Shown: positions 7,053-15,299, counted from the stretch's first letter. The stretch: DNA of 21,975 nucleotides from an uncultured Acidimicrobiaceae bacterium (GCA_903919215.1 CAIXHI010000066.1:1-21975), one strand, 5' to 3'. The notes: generated by a model not told the origin, from the sequence alone. Translations and numbers: made by a program.

Positions 7053-7940
7053 TCAGTGTGCCCGGCGGCGACGAAGGCGACTGGTCCAGGTGGCTGCGGT
7101 ACCGACAGCGACCGCGAGGCCGGCGGTGTAGAGCAACGGTTCGCTGTCGTTGCCGGCCGTGGGCAGCAATGCCAACGAGGCTTCCTCGACACACTTCGTG
7201 GACACCTCGACCGTGGTCTCGCTGGGACGGGCGGGACGATGGGCTGCGCGCGACGCACCGGCGATGGGGAACGGGCCGGTGGGTCCGGTGGCTCCGACCG
7301 GTCCGCTGGGTCCAGCGTTCCCGGTGGGTCCGGTGTCGCCGACCGGGCCCGTGGGGCCGACGTCACCCTGCGGGCCGACGGGGCCGGTGTTGACCGTGAC
7401 GCATTGTTCGGCGAGACCTGCGCAACTGACCGCCTCGACGCGGTGCGCCGCTCGGGACGGACCGAAGGCCGGTCCGGTCGGTCCGGTGGGTCCGGGAGCG
7501 CCGGTGGGACCGGTGGGACCCGGGCTGCCGGTGTCGCCGACCGGTCCGGTGGGCCCGGTCTCACCCTTGGGTCCCTGCGGGCCGGTCTGATCGTCGACGC
7601 AGACACCCGGAAGGTCGGCACACGCCGGCACATTGGACATGGTCGCCGGTGCGGAGCGATGGGCGGCGCGGCTCGGGCCACCGAGTGGTCCGGAGGGTCC
7701 GGTGGGGCCGGTGGGGCCGGTCGGACCTGGGTTGCCTGGGTTGCCCTGTTCGCCGGGGGGACCCTTGGGTCCGATATCGCCCTGCGGTCCGCCCGGGCCA
7801 TCGGCAGCCCATGGCGTGCTGCACGTGGTGGTGTCGGTGACCGCCGGGCGCTGTGCGCCGGCGTGGGCTGCCGCATGTGGTGCGATGAGAGTGACCAAAC
7901 CGGTCGCTCCCATCGCCACGAGGTGACGACGATGTTGCAT
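7053..7940 (-). CDS. Secreted collagen-like repeat protein with LPTAG-type sorting signal
   Basis: A 295-residue surface protein. The N-terminus is a signal peptide (basic MQHRRH, hydrophobic stretch to about residue 20, likely cleavage after AHA at 27); RRHLV is weakly Tat-like. The body holds three collagen blocks of exactly 13 Gly-X-Y triplets each (48-86, 120-158, 186-224). The blocks are separated by linkers carrying SRAAHR and paired cysteines (CADLPGVC, CAGLAEQC). Thr occupies the Y position in 15 of 39 triplets, mostly as GPT. The end reads LLPTAGND, then a hydrophobic segment and RLRRRRAH, the layout of a sortase signal with LPTAG in place of LPXTG. The ATG at 7940 has GGAG 6 nt upstream; an upstream frame extension lies within the glycosyltransferase gene and is rejected. 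Its precise role is unknown. Confidence 0.85.
   Translation of the reverse strand: MQHRRHLVAMGATGLVTLIAPHAAAHAGAQRPAVTDTTTCSTPWAADGPGGPQGDIGPKGPPGEQGNPGNPGPTGPTGPTGPSGPLGGPSRAAHRSAPATMSNVPACADLPGVCVDDQTGPQGPKGETGPTGPVGDTGSPGPTGPTGAPGPTGPTGPAFGPSRAAHRVEAVSCAGLAEQCVTVNTGPVGPQGDVGPTGPVGDTGPTGNAGPSGPVGATGPTGPFPIAGASRAAHRPARPSETTVEVSTKCVEEASLALLPTAGNDSEPLLYTAGLAVAVGTAATWTSRLRRRRAH
7269..7799 (-). repeat. Three collagen-coding repeat modules
   Basis: The collagen blocks map to 7683-7799, 7467-7583 and 7269-7385, each 117 bases. They are made of GGN-CCN-rich triplets and joined by related linkers containing SRAAHR and a cysteine pair. The period from one block to the next is 216 and then 198 bases, so the array looks like an old internal triplication. 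Slippage or recombination between blocks could change the copy number. Confidence 0.75.
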
Positions 7941-7951
7941 ATCCCGCTCCG

Positions 7952-7979
7952 TTCGTTCGGGCTCCCGTGCCCGAACGAA
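7952..7979 (-). repeat. 11-bp perfect hairpin between glycosyltransferase and collagen-like gene
   Basis: TTCGTTCGGGC (7952-7962), six-base loop, GCCCGAACGAA (7969-7979). It starts 7 bases beyond the glycosyltransferase stop and ends 11 bases before the collagen-like start codon. There is no T-tract, so it may act as an mRNA stabiliser, partial attenuator or protein-binding site rather than a full terminator. Confidence 0.6.
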
Positions 7980-7986
7980 GACAACA

Positions 7987-9081
7987 CTAGTCACGCTGTT
8001 CCGGCTCGTCGACGGATTCTGCGGCCGAACGATAGAACGCGATGTTCTCGGCGATGCGTTCGTCGTCCGGTGCCATCGCATGGGCGATGAGTGCGTGGTG
8101 CAATGCCTCGTCGAGCAGACCCAGTCGCCAGGCGGCGACACTGGCGAGGTCGTGTCCGCGTTCACCCCAGGCGAGCGGGTCGTTGATGTAGATGTTCGGC
8201 CGTTCGGTGATGCCCAACGCTTGGTGCGCAGCGTCGTAGCACTCGTGCCAGCGCTGCTGATCGTGGCAGATCTGCGCCAACTCGATCCACGGCTCGCGCG
8301 TGTCCGGCGAGGTCTCTGTCGCCGCGCGGAACCACGTGAGTGCGTCGTCGTCGAGGCCGAGGCGCCGGTGACAACGGCCGACGAAGCGCATCGATGCTGC
8401 GCGTTCCGGTACCCACACGCTGGTCGGCAAGTCGAGGTGACGCCGCAGTTCGGTGATCGCCTCGGCCCAATGGCCGTAGAACATCAACTCGCGACCCAGG
8501 TAGTGCGCGGCGCGACTGTCGTGCGGTTGCTCCTCGGCAGCGACGCGTAACAACGGCAGGTACTGGCTGCGGGGCTTGCTGTCGTCGGGCCAGTGGTGCA
8601 GTTCCAGGCTGAGTTCGCAGTACTGCTCATCGATGCGATCCGGGTACAGCGTCTCGTGGCACGGGTTGCGCCAGCGGTACCCACGGCGGGAATGGATCCT
8701 GTCGGCAAGGAACGACACTGCCGGCGTTCCATCGGCGTGGTGGCTCCAGGCGTACGAGTAGCGGCCGCGTGTGGCCTCGCCCCATTCGGCCTCCAGCAGG
8801 GCTCGCCAACCGGGGGACAGCACCTCGTCGAGGTCGACTGTGATGCACACGTCGACGTCGGCCGGGATGAGCGCGAGCGAGGCATTGCGGGCATCGTCGA
8901 AGCGCCATGGCGAGATGGTGATGTGGTGGACGACGGCCCCGGCGCGCTCGAGGGCGGCGACAGTTCCGTCGGTGCTGCCAGTGTCGGCGACGAGTACCAG
9001 ATCGGCTTCGCGGGCGGTGGCCATGAAGCGCTCGACGAAGGTCTCCTCGTTCAGTGCGATGGCGTAGACAGCGACCTTCAT
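7987..9081 (-). CDS. Family-2 glycosyltransferase with TPR-like C-terminal half
   Basis: A 364-residue cytoplasmic enzyme. The N-terminal GT-A domain (about 1-200) shows VAVYAIALNEETFVERF, the nucleotide-sugar motif VADTGSTDGT (31-40), FDDARNASLALIP, and a metal-binding DLDE (83-86). The C-terminal half is helical and repeat-like (AAHYLGRELMFYGHWAEAI, DDALTWFRAATETSPDTREPW, ECYDAAHQALG, DEALHHALIAHAMAPDD), consistent with tetratricopeptide repeats that could hold a protein acceptor. The start at 9081 (MKVAVYAIALNEE) is fixed by homology; the ribosome binding site is weak, and TAGAAC 7 nt upstream could be a leaderless -10. It lies directly upstream of the collagen-like gene on the same strand, so that protein is the obvious candidate acceptor. 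The sugar donor is not predictable. Confidence 0.85.
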   Translation of the reverse strand: MKVAVYAIALNEETFVERFMATAREADLVLVADTGSTDGTVAALERAGAVVHHITISPWRFDDARNASLALIPADVDVCITVDLDEVLSPGWRALLEAEWGEATRGRYSYAWSHHADGTPAVSFLADRIHSRRGYRWRNPCHETLYPDRIDEQYCELSLELHHWPDDSKPRSQYLPLLRVAAEEQPHDSRAAHYLGRELMFYGHWAEAITELRRHLDLPTSVWVPERAASMRFVGRCHRRLGLDDDALTWFRAATETSPDTREPWIELAQICHDQQRWHECYDAAHQALGITERPNIYINDPLAWGERGHDLASVAAWRLGLLDEALHHALIAHAMAPDDERIAENIAFYRSAAESVDEPEQRD

Positions 9082-9276
9082 TCCGGCAGTTCTAGCCCAT
9101 CGCCCACCCTCGCTCCGTCCCTGGCCCCTCCACCTCTTTGTGACACCCCTCGGGTAGGCTGTGGGGTACTTGCGACGACGGCTGCCGGGCCTTGAGCCAG
9201 CACGGGTCCAGCCCACGTGTCGCCCCGTATATTCCCAGGTCAACTCCTGTTTTCCCCCGAAACGATCGAGGTGCGC
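9082..9276. promoter_or_regulatory. Divergent glycosyltransferase/gyrB promoter region
   Basis: A 195-base region between divergent genes. For gyrB, candidate -10 hexamers are TAGGCT (9155-9160) and TATATT (9228-9233), neither with a well-spaced -35. gyr promoters are often supercoiling-sensitive with poor -35 elements, but nothing in the sequence proves that here. Confidence 0.3.
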
Positions 9277-11235
9277 GTGTCGTCTGACACCAAACAACCG
9301 AGTGCCGATTACGGTGCCAAAGATATTCAGGTGCTGGAGGGTCTCGACCCGGTCAGAAAACGGCCTGGTATGTACATCGGCTCCACGGGTCTGGCGGGTC
9401 TCCACCACCTGATCTGGGAGGTCGTCGACAACTCGGTCGACGAGGCGATGGCGGGTTTCTGCACCCGCATCGGGGTCACGTTGTTGGAGGGCGGCGGCTG
9501 CCGCGTCGACGACAACGGCCGTGGCATCCCGGTCGATCCGTACCCCTCCGGTCCGCACAAGGGTAAGAGTGCAGCCGAGGTCGTGCTCACCGTGTTGCAT
9601 GCCGGCGGCAAGTTCGGCGGCGAGGGCTACAAGGTCTCCGGTGGCCTCCACGGCGTGGGCGTCAGCGTGGTCAACGCGCTGTCCGAGCGTCTGCTCATCG
9701 AGATCGACAAGCTGGGCAAGCGCTACCAGCAGGAGTACGCCCAGGGCGGCAAGCCGCAGGGCAAGATCCAAGAGATCGGCGCCACCCCGGCGCGCGGTCG
9801 CCAAAGCGGCACCACGGTCACGTTCTGGCCGGATCCCACGGTGTTCATCGCCGAGGGCACCGAGTTCGTGTCGCGCACCGTGCTCGAGCGTTTGCAGACG
9901 ATGGCGTTTCTCAACAAGGGCCTCGAGATCGTCTTTCGCGACGAGCGCGAGGGCAAGGAACAAGATGTCACGTTCCAGTACAAGGGCGGCATCGTCGACT
10001 TCGTCAAGCACCTCAACGCGTCGAAGGAAGCCTTGTTCTTGAAGGTCGCGCACTTCGAGGACGAAGACACCGAGGGCGGCCAGACGCTCGACATCGCAAT
10101 CCAGTGGAACACCGGCTACTACGAGGGCATCCACGGCTACGCCAACGGCATCTCCACCATTGAGGGTGGTATGCACGTGGAGGGTTTCAAGACGGCGCTC
10201 ACCAGCGTGGTCAACAAGTACGCCCGGTCGAAGAACCTGCTGAAGGAAAAAGAAGACAACCTGCTCGGCGAAGACATCCGCGAAGGCATCACCGCCATCG
10301 TCTCGGTGAAGTTGCGCGAACCGCAGTTCGAGGGTCAGACCAAGGCCAAGCTGGGCAACGTGCCGATGCGCAGTTTCGTGCAGAAGGCCACCAACGAACG
10401 CCTTGCCGAGTGGCTGGAAGAGAACCCCACCGAGGCCAACAAGTTGGTGAAAAAGGCACTCTCCGCCGCGCAAGCCCGTCTGGCCGCGAAGAACGCCCGC
10501 AACGCCATCCGCCGCAAGACCGCACTCGCCGGCGCCGGCATGCCCGACAAGTTGAAGGACTGCAGCAGCGGCAACCCTGAGGAATCAGAGTTGTTCATCG
10601 TCGAGGGCGACTCGGCCGGTGGCTCGGCGCTCAACGCTCGCGATCCGCGCACACAGGCGTTGCTCCCTATCCGCGGCAAGATCCTCAACGTCGAGCGTGC
10701 CCGTCTCGACAAGATGCTGAAGAACACCGAGATCCAGGCACTCATCACCGCCATCGGCGGCGGCGTGGGCGAGGAGTTCGATGGCGGGAAGGCTCGCTAC
10801 CACAAGGTCATCATCCTGTGCGATGCCGATGTCGACGGCAGCCACATCCGCACGCTGTTGCTCACGTTCTTCTTCCGCCAGATGCGGGCACTCGTCGAGC
10901 GGGGGTATGTGTACATCGCACAACCGCCGTTGTTCTCCACGCTGGTCGGCAAGGAGAAGATCTACCTGAAGGATGAGCACGCGAAGAACCGCTTCCTCGA
11001 GTCGCACCCCAACCACAAGAACGACTTCAACCGGTTGAAGGGTCTCGGCGAAATGGACTGGCAGGAGTTGAAGCCCACCACCATGGACGTCACCACTCGC
11101 ACCCTGTTGCAGATCACGGTCGAGGAGGCCGCGATCGCCGACGAGATCACCAGTGTGCTGATGGGCGACGACGTCGATCTGCGCAAGCAGTTCATCACCA
11201 CCAACGCACGCGACGTACGAAACCTGGACTTCTGA
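9277..11235 (+). CDS. gyrB: DNA gyrase subunit B
   Basis: ATPase subunit of DNA gyrase, which introduces negative supercoils together with GyrA. The 652-residue product has the GHKL ATPase motifs (GLDPVRKRPGMYIGSTG, EVVDNSVDEA, DNGRGIPVD, GGLHGVGVSVVNALS). The TOPRIM motifs are EGDSAGGSA and CDADVDGSHIRTLLLTFFFR, with PIRGKILNVE between, and the C-terminus ends ITTNARDVRNLDF. GTG 9277 is chosen because GAGG lies 5 nt upstream and it gives a normal N-terminus (SSDTKQPSADYGAKDIQVLEG); GTG 9271 is also possible. gyrA begins one base after the stop. Confidence 0.96.
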   Translation: MSSDTKQPSADYGAKDIQVLEGLDPVRKRPGMYIGSTGLAGLHHLIWEVVDNSVDEAMAGFCTRIGVTLLEGGGCRVDDNGRGIPVDPYPSGPHKGKSAAEVVLTVLHAGGKFGGEGYKVSGGLHGVGVSVVNALSERLLIEIDKLGKRYQQEYAQGGKPQGKIQEIGATPARGRQSGTTVTFWPDPTVFIAEGTEFVSRTVLERLQTMAFLNKGLEIVFRDEREGKEQDVTFQYKGGIVDFVKHLNASKEALFLKVAHFEDEDTEGGQTLDIAIQWNTGYYEGIHGYANGISTIEGGMHVEGFKTALTSVVNKYARSKNLLKEKEDNLLGEDIREGITAIVSVKLREPQFEGQTKAKLGNVPMRSFVQKATNERLAEWLEENPTEANKLVKKALSAAQARLAAKNARNAIRRKTALAGAGMPDKLKDCSSGNPEESELFIVEGDSAGGSALNARDPRTQALLPIRGKILNVERARLDKMLKNTEIQALITAIGGGVGEEFDGGKARYHKVIILCDADVDGSHIRTLLLTFFFRQMRALVERGYVYIAQPPLFSTLVGKEKIYLKDEHAKNRFLESHPNHKNDFNRLKGLGEMDWQELKPTTMDVTTRTLLQITVEEAAIADEITSVLMGDDVDLRKQFITTNARDVRNLDF

Positions 11236-11236
11236 G

Positions 11237-13714
11237 ATGAGCGACACACCTGACACCCCGCCCACCGGCCCCACCGGCGACGAGAACGGCCACGATCTGA
11301 TCGAGCCGATCCAGTTGCAGGACGAGATGGAGCGCAGCTTCCTCGACTACGCAATGTCGGTCATCATGTCGCGCGCCTTGCCCGATGTGCGCGACGGCCT
11401 CAAGCCGGTGCACCGCCGCATCATCTGGGACATGGATCAGCAGGGCTTCCGGCCCAACCGTCCGCATGTGAAATCAGCCCGCGTCACCGGCGACACGATG
11501 GCCAAGTACCACCCGCACGGCAACTCGGCGATCTACGACGCACTGGTGCGCATGGCCCAGCCGTTCAGCCTGCGTCACCCACTCATCGACTTCCACGGCA
11601 ACTACGGCAGCCCCGACTTCGGTGCTGCCGCCGAGCGCTACACGGAGTGCCGTCTGCACCCGTTGGCGATGCAGATGCTGGCCGATATCGACGAAGAGAC
11701 CGTCGACATGCAGGCCAACTACGACAACACCACCGAAGAACCGTCGGTGCTGCCGGCCCGCTTCCCGAACCTGTTGGTCAACGGCAGCCAGGGCATCGCC
11801 GTCGGTATGGCCACCAGCATTCCGCCGCACAACCTCGGCGAGGTCATCGACGCGGCGATCCACCTGATCGACCACCCCGAGTCCACTCCCGACGACCTGA
11901 TGCAGTTCGTGAAGGGTCCCGACTTCCCCACCGGCGGCACCATCTTGGGCCGCGCTGGAATCATGGATGCCTACCGCACGGGTCGCGGCAGCATCAAGAT
12001 GCGCGCCAAGGCGGAGATCGAGGAAGGGAAGCGCGGCACGATGCACATCCGCGTCACCGAGCTGCCGTACCAGACCAGCTGTAACTCAATCGCCAGCCGC
12101 ATCCAGGAACTCGTCGATGGCGGCGATCTCGACGGTATCGCCGACGTGAACGACGCCTCGGCGGCGGCCAAGACCAGCCTGATCATCACACTGAAGCGTG
12201 ATGCCAATGCCAACGTGGTGATGAACAACCTGTTCAAGCTCACCTCGTTGCAGACCAGCTTCCCGGTGAACATGGTGGCCCTGGTGGACGGTGTGCCGCG
12301 CACACTGAACCTCGCGCAGGCGCTCGAGGGCTATGTCCGCCACCAGGTCGACGTCATCACCCGTCGAACCGAGTTCCGCCTCGCCAAGGCCAAGCGCCGC
12401 GAGCACGTGCTCGAGGGTCGGATCAAGGCGCTCAACGTCATCGACGCGATCATCGCCCTGATCCGTTCCAGCGACGATCCCGCGGCGGCGAAGGCCGGCC
12501 TGATGACGGTGCCGTACGAGTTCAGCGAGATCCAGGCCACCGACATCCTCGAGATGCGTCTGTCGCAACTCACCCGCCTCAGCCGCATCGACCTCGAGAC
12601 CGAACTGGGCGACGTCCAGGCGCGGATCATCGAGTTGCAGAGCATCCTCGACTCGCCCGAGAAACTCCGTGGCGTGATCAAGTCCGAGATGCTCGCGATT
12701 CGCGAAGAGTTCGCCACACCGCGCGTGTGCCCGATCACCTTCGACTCCGGCGACATGAGCATCGAAGACCTCGTCGATGACAAGGAACTGGTCATCGTGA
12801 TGACCGAGGCGCAGTACATCAAGGCCGTGCCGGCCGCATCGTTCAAGACCCAAGGCCGCGGTGGCCGCGGCGTCAGCGGCGCCAAGCTGAAGAGTGACGA
12901 CATCGTGCGCCACGTGATCTTCACCACGGCGCACGCGTTCTTGCTGTTCTTCAGCAACCGCGGCAAGGTCTACCGCCTGCGTGCGCTCGACCTGCCCGAG
13001 CGTGAGCGCACGGCGAAGGGGATGCCGATTGTCAACCTGCTGCCGTTGCAGGCCGGTGAACAGATCCAGGCGATCATCGACACCCGCGACTTCGCCGGTG
13101 AGCGCAACCTATTCTTCGCCACACGGTTGGGTGTGGTGAAGAAGACCGCGTTCAACGAGTACGACAACGGTCGCCGCGACGGCCTCATCGCGATCAACCT
13201 GCGCGAAGGCGACGAACTGGTGAAGGTGATCGAGACCACCGGATCCGACGACATCTTCATCGTCACTCGCAAGGGCATCACGATTCGTTTCAACGAGAGT
13301 GAAGTGCGGCCGATGGGCCGTGCCGCCTCCGGCGTGCGCGGTATCAAGTTGAAGCCGGGCGACGAGCTCGTGTCGGTCGACCCCGGCCGCGACGACGCGG
13401 CAATCCTGATGATCACCGATGGCGGGTACGGCAAGCGCACCCAACTCGACAAGTTCAACGTTCAGGGCCGCGGTGGGCAGGGTGTCATCGGAATCCGTCT
13501 CACGGGCCGCAAGGGTTTCGTGGTGGCGGCGTTCATGGTCGGCCTCGACGACGACATCGTCGCCGTGTCCAGCGGTGGCGTGATGATCCGCATGGGTGTT
13601 CGCGAGATCAGCTCGCAGGGACGCGATGCCACCGGTGTGCGCGTGATGAGCCTCGATGAGGGTCAAACGGTCGCATCGGTCGCACCAATCCTGGCCAGCG
13701 ACGACGAGGACTAG
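11237..13714 (+). CDS. gyrA: DNA gyrase subunit A
   Basis: DNA-breaking and rejoining subunit of gyrase, 825 residues. A short Pro/Thr-rich N-terminus precedes the core. The quinolone-resistance region reads HGNSAIYDALVRMAQPFSLR, with Ser97 and Asp101 at the positions equivalent to E. coli Ser83 and Asp87, the unmutated form. The catalytic tyrosine is Tyr135 in AAERYTECRL. The C-terminal domain has beta-pinwheel repeats and a GyrA-box-like TQGRGGRGVSG, with a second copy-like VQGRGGQGV. It is tightly linked to gyrB. Confidence 0.97.
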   Translation: MSDTPDTPPTGPTGDENGHDLIEPIQLQDEMERSFLDYAMSVIMSRALPDVRDGLKPVHRRIIWDMDQQGFRPNRPHVKSARVTGDTMAKYHPHGNSAIYDALVRMAQPFSLRHPLIDFHGNYGSPDFGAAAERYTECRLHPLAMQMLADIDEETVDMQANYDNTTEEPSVLPARFPNLLVNGSQGIAVGMATSIPPHNLGEVIDAAIHLIDHPESTPDDLMQFVKGPDFPTGGTILGRAGIMDAYRTGRGSIKMRAKAEIEEGKRGTMHIRVTELPYQTSCNSIASRIQELVDGGDLDGIADVNDASAAAKTSLIITLKRDANANVVMNNLFKLTSLQTSFPVNMVALVDGVPRTLNLAQALEGYVRHQVDVITRRTEFRLAKAKRREHVLEGRIKALNVIDAIIALIRSSDDPAAAKAGLMTVPYEFSEIQATDILEMRLSQLTRLSRIDLETELGDVQARIIELQSILDSPEKLRGVIKSEMLAIREEFATPRVCPITFDSGDMSIEDLVDDKELVIVMTEAQYIKAVPAASFKTQGRGGRGVSGAKLKSDDIVRHVIFTTAHAFLLFFSNRGKVYRLRALDLPERERTAKGMPIVNLLPLQAGEQIQAIIDTRDFAGERNLFFATRLGVVKKTAFNEYDNGRRDGLIAINLREGDELVKVIETTGSDDIFIVTRKGITIRFNESEVRPMGRAASGVRGIKLKPGDELVSVDPGRDDAAILMITDGGYGKRTQLDKFNVQGRGGQGVIGIRLTGRKGFVVAAFMVGLDDDIVAVSSGGVMIRMGVREISSQGRDATGVRVMSLDEGQTVASVAPILASDDED

Positions 13715-13797
13715 ATCCCTTTCTGAATCGCGCCCACGGGCGCCAGATTGCGGTCTCCACCGCCGAACTCAAAAGTGCTTCCTCAGGGGGTGCAGTG

Positions 13798-14148
13798 ATG
13801 GTTCGATGTGCGCGTCCAGTTGACGACCGTGGCGATCGTGGCGACGTCGGCGACCGTGGCCAGGCCACAGCGTTGTTGTTGGCGGTAGTGGTGTTGGCCG
13901 TGCTGTGCGCGGTGGGCGTGGCGCAACTTGGCGCCACCGTGGTGCGTCACGAACGTGCTCAGGCTGCGGCCGACGCAGCTGCCCTCGCCGGGGCGACACA
14001 CGGTCGTGATGCAGCTGAGCGAATCTCCGAGTTGAACGGTGCGCGCCTGCGCAGCTTTGTGGTGATCGACAGCGGCGGCGGCACGGTGGAGGTGACGGTT
14101 GAGCTGGACGGCTCGGTGGCGGTGGCCCGAGCGGCGCGCGCCCCATAG
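13798..14148 (+). CDS. TadE/TadG-like small membrane protein
   Basis: A 116-residue protein with one N-terminal membrane segment after a charged leader: DRGQATALLLAVVVLAVLCAVGVAQLG (about 21-47). It is followed by VVRHERAQAAADAAALAGATHG, the pattern of TadE/TadG-type pilus-assembly proteins and of the short TadE-like proteins common in Actinobacteria. The remaining 60 residues look like a small beta-rich domain. AGGGGG lies 7 nt before ATG 13798, with a GTG three bases upstream. No other pilus gene is in the window, so a role in pilus assembly or secretion is only suggested. It is inserted between gyrA and the DUF3566 gene. Confidence 0.7.
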   Translation: MVRCARPVDDRGDRGDVGDRGQATALLLAVVVLAVLCAVGVAQLGATVVRHERAQAAADAAALAGATHGRDAAERISELNGARLRSFVVIDSGGGTVEVTVELDGSVAVARAARAP

Positions 14149-14164
14149 TGCAACAGGGGTTGCC

Positions 14165-14170
14165 TACACT
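14165..14170 (+). promoter_or_regulatory. Predicted leaderless -10 for the DUF3566 gene
   Basis: TACACT ends 6 bases before the GTG at 14177. This spacing places transcription at or next to the start codon. There is no clear -35. Confidence 0.4.
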
Positions 14171-14176
14171 CACTGC

Positions 14177-15259
14177 GTGGACGACGGCGTGCCCCCTTCC
14201 GACGAGCGGCCAACACCACGTCCGCCTGCCTCGGGTCAGCGGTCTCGCGCCGGTCAGCCGGCCGATCCGCGTAAACAGGCTCCACCACGTGCGGCCAACG
14301 CTGGCACCGCCCGTCGCCCACCGCAGCGAGCCCCCCGGCCAGTCATCGACCCCCTGGTCGCGGCCAGCCGTGGTGAGACCATCGCTACCCCGGCCACCCC
14401 GCGTCCGCGAGCCACACGCGCTCCGGCGGCACCGGCCGACGGTACTGCCGGGCGCCCCCGTCGGACGGCGCCGGCACCCGCTGAACGTGACGCCACGGGT
14501 TCGCAGCCACTGACGATCCGTGACGACCCGGCGACGGAGCTGGGTTCATCCTCTGGCTCCATCGACCGCTCCACCGCGATGGCTCGTGTGCCGGTGCCGG
14601 TGATCGTCCCGGGCGAGTCCGACTTCCCGCCGACGCCGCCGCCGGTGCGGCCGCGAGTGGTCCCGCCACCGCCCCCTGGCGCCGCCCGGTCCGAGGACAT
14701 GTTTGAGCCCTCGGCCACTCTTGCGATCCCACTTGGCGAGTTGCCCGATGCCACCACCGACCTGACGCGGCGTCCGGTGCGCGCACCCCGACCACCGGCG
14801 AGCAGCAACGTCGCTCGAGCACATCCGCGGGTCCGTCGCGTCACCCGTGTCGTGCGCCATGTCGATGCCTGGTCGGTGTGCAAGGTGGCCCTGGTGTTCA
14901 ACCTGTTCCTCTACGTCGTGGTGCTCACGTCGGGTGTGTTGTTGTGGCAGGTGGCGCAGAACACCGGCACGGTCGACAACGTGCAACGCTTCTTCGAGAG
15001 TTTCGGTTGGAAGCAGTTCACGCTGCACGGCGGCGAGATCTTCCACAACGCCTGGGTAGCCGGCCTGTTCGCAGTCGTCGGGCTGACCGGTCTGGCCGTA
15101 CTGATGGCCACGCTGTTCAACCTGATCACTGATCTGGTCGGCGGTATCAGGGTGAGCGTGCTGGAGGAAGAGGTGGTGGCCACTGATGATCGGGGTGCAG
15201 GTTGGCGCCGCGCCCTGCGGATTCCCGACCGTCGGTCGGACCGCACGCAACCGAGTTGA
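14177..15259 (+). CDS. DUF3566 transmembrane protein with proline-rich N-terminus
   Basis: A 360-residue protein. Roughly the first 230 residues are Pro/Arg/Ala/Thr-rich and probably disordered. The C-terminal DUF3566 domain begins around RRVTRVVRHVDAWSVCKVAL and has two membrane helices (VFNLFLYVVVLTSGVLLWQV and VAGLFAVVGLTGLAVLMATL), ending LITDLVGGIRVSVLEEE. DUF3566 proteins sit downstream of gyrA in Mycobacterium (Rv0007) and relatives, so the position supports the call. Function is not established; a cell-envelope or division role is an inference. GTG 14177 is chosen because a -10 hexamer lies 6 nt upstream and no Shine-Dalgarno is visible. Confidence 0.82.
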   Translation: MDDGVPPSDERPTPRPPASGQRSRAGQPADPRKQAPPRAANAGTARRPPQRAPRPVIDPLVAASRGETIATPATPRPRATRAPAAPADGTAGRPRRTAPAPAERDATGSQPLTIRDDPATELGSSSGSIDRSTAMARVPVPVIVPGESDFPPTPPPVRPRVVPPPPPGAARSEDMFEPSATLAIPLGELPDATTDLTRRPVRAPRPPASSNVARAHPRVRRVTRVVRHVDAWSVCKVALVFNLFLYVVVLTSGVLLWQVAQNTGTVDNVQRFFESFGWKQFTLHGGEIFHNAWVAGLFAVVGLTGLAVLMATLFNLITDLVGGIRVSVLEEEVVATDDRGAGWRRALRIPDRRSDRTQPS

Positions 15260-15285
15260 GGGTTTTCTGCCGCTTCCGCTAGCCT
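15256..15285 (+). promoter_or_regulatory. Predicted tRNA-Ile promoter
   Basis: TTGAGG (15256-15261), 18-base spacer, TAGCCT (15280-15285). The -35 overlaps the stop codon of the preceding gene. Transcription would start about 8-10 bases before the mature tRNA. Confidence 0.5.
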
Positions 15286-15299
15286 TTCCTACCGCTAGC

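Noticed and set aside
7150..7590. Plus-strand frame rich in Gly-Pro-Val and Gly-Pro-Thr, itself collagen-looking
   Set aside because: The complement of GGN-CCN codons again encodes Gly-Pro. The minus strand has the signal peptide, the strict triplet register and the sorting signal.
7269..7799. Repeat array considered as CRISPR or intergenic satellite DNA
   Set aside because: The repeats are protein-coding Gly-X-Y triplets in frame, with no palindromic repeat/spacer structure.
7941..8165. Upstream extension of the collagen-like frame, starting MNADTT
   Set aside because: It lies inside the glycosyltransferase gene and shows no domain. The ATG at 7940 has a ribosome binding site and a signal peptide.
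9138..9160. TTGTGA and TAGGCT as a gyrB promoter pair
   Set aside because: The spacer is only 11 bases, too short for a standard -35/-10 promoter.
9082..10473. Long extension of the glycosyltransferase frame across gyrB
   Set aside because: It is antisense to gyrB, reads as low-complexity shadow sequence, and the GT domain begins cleanly at 9081.
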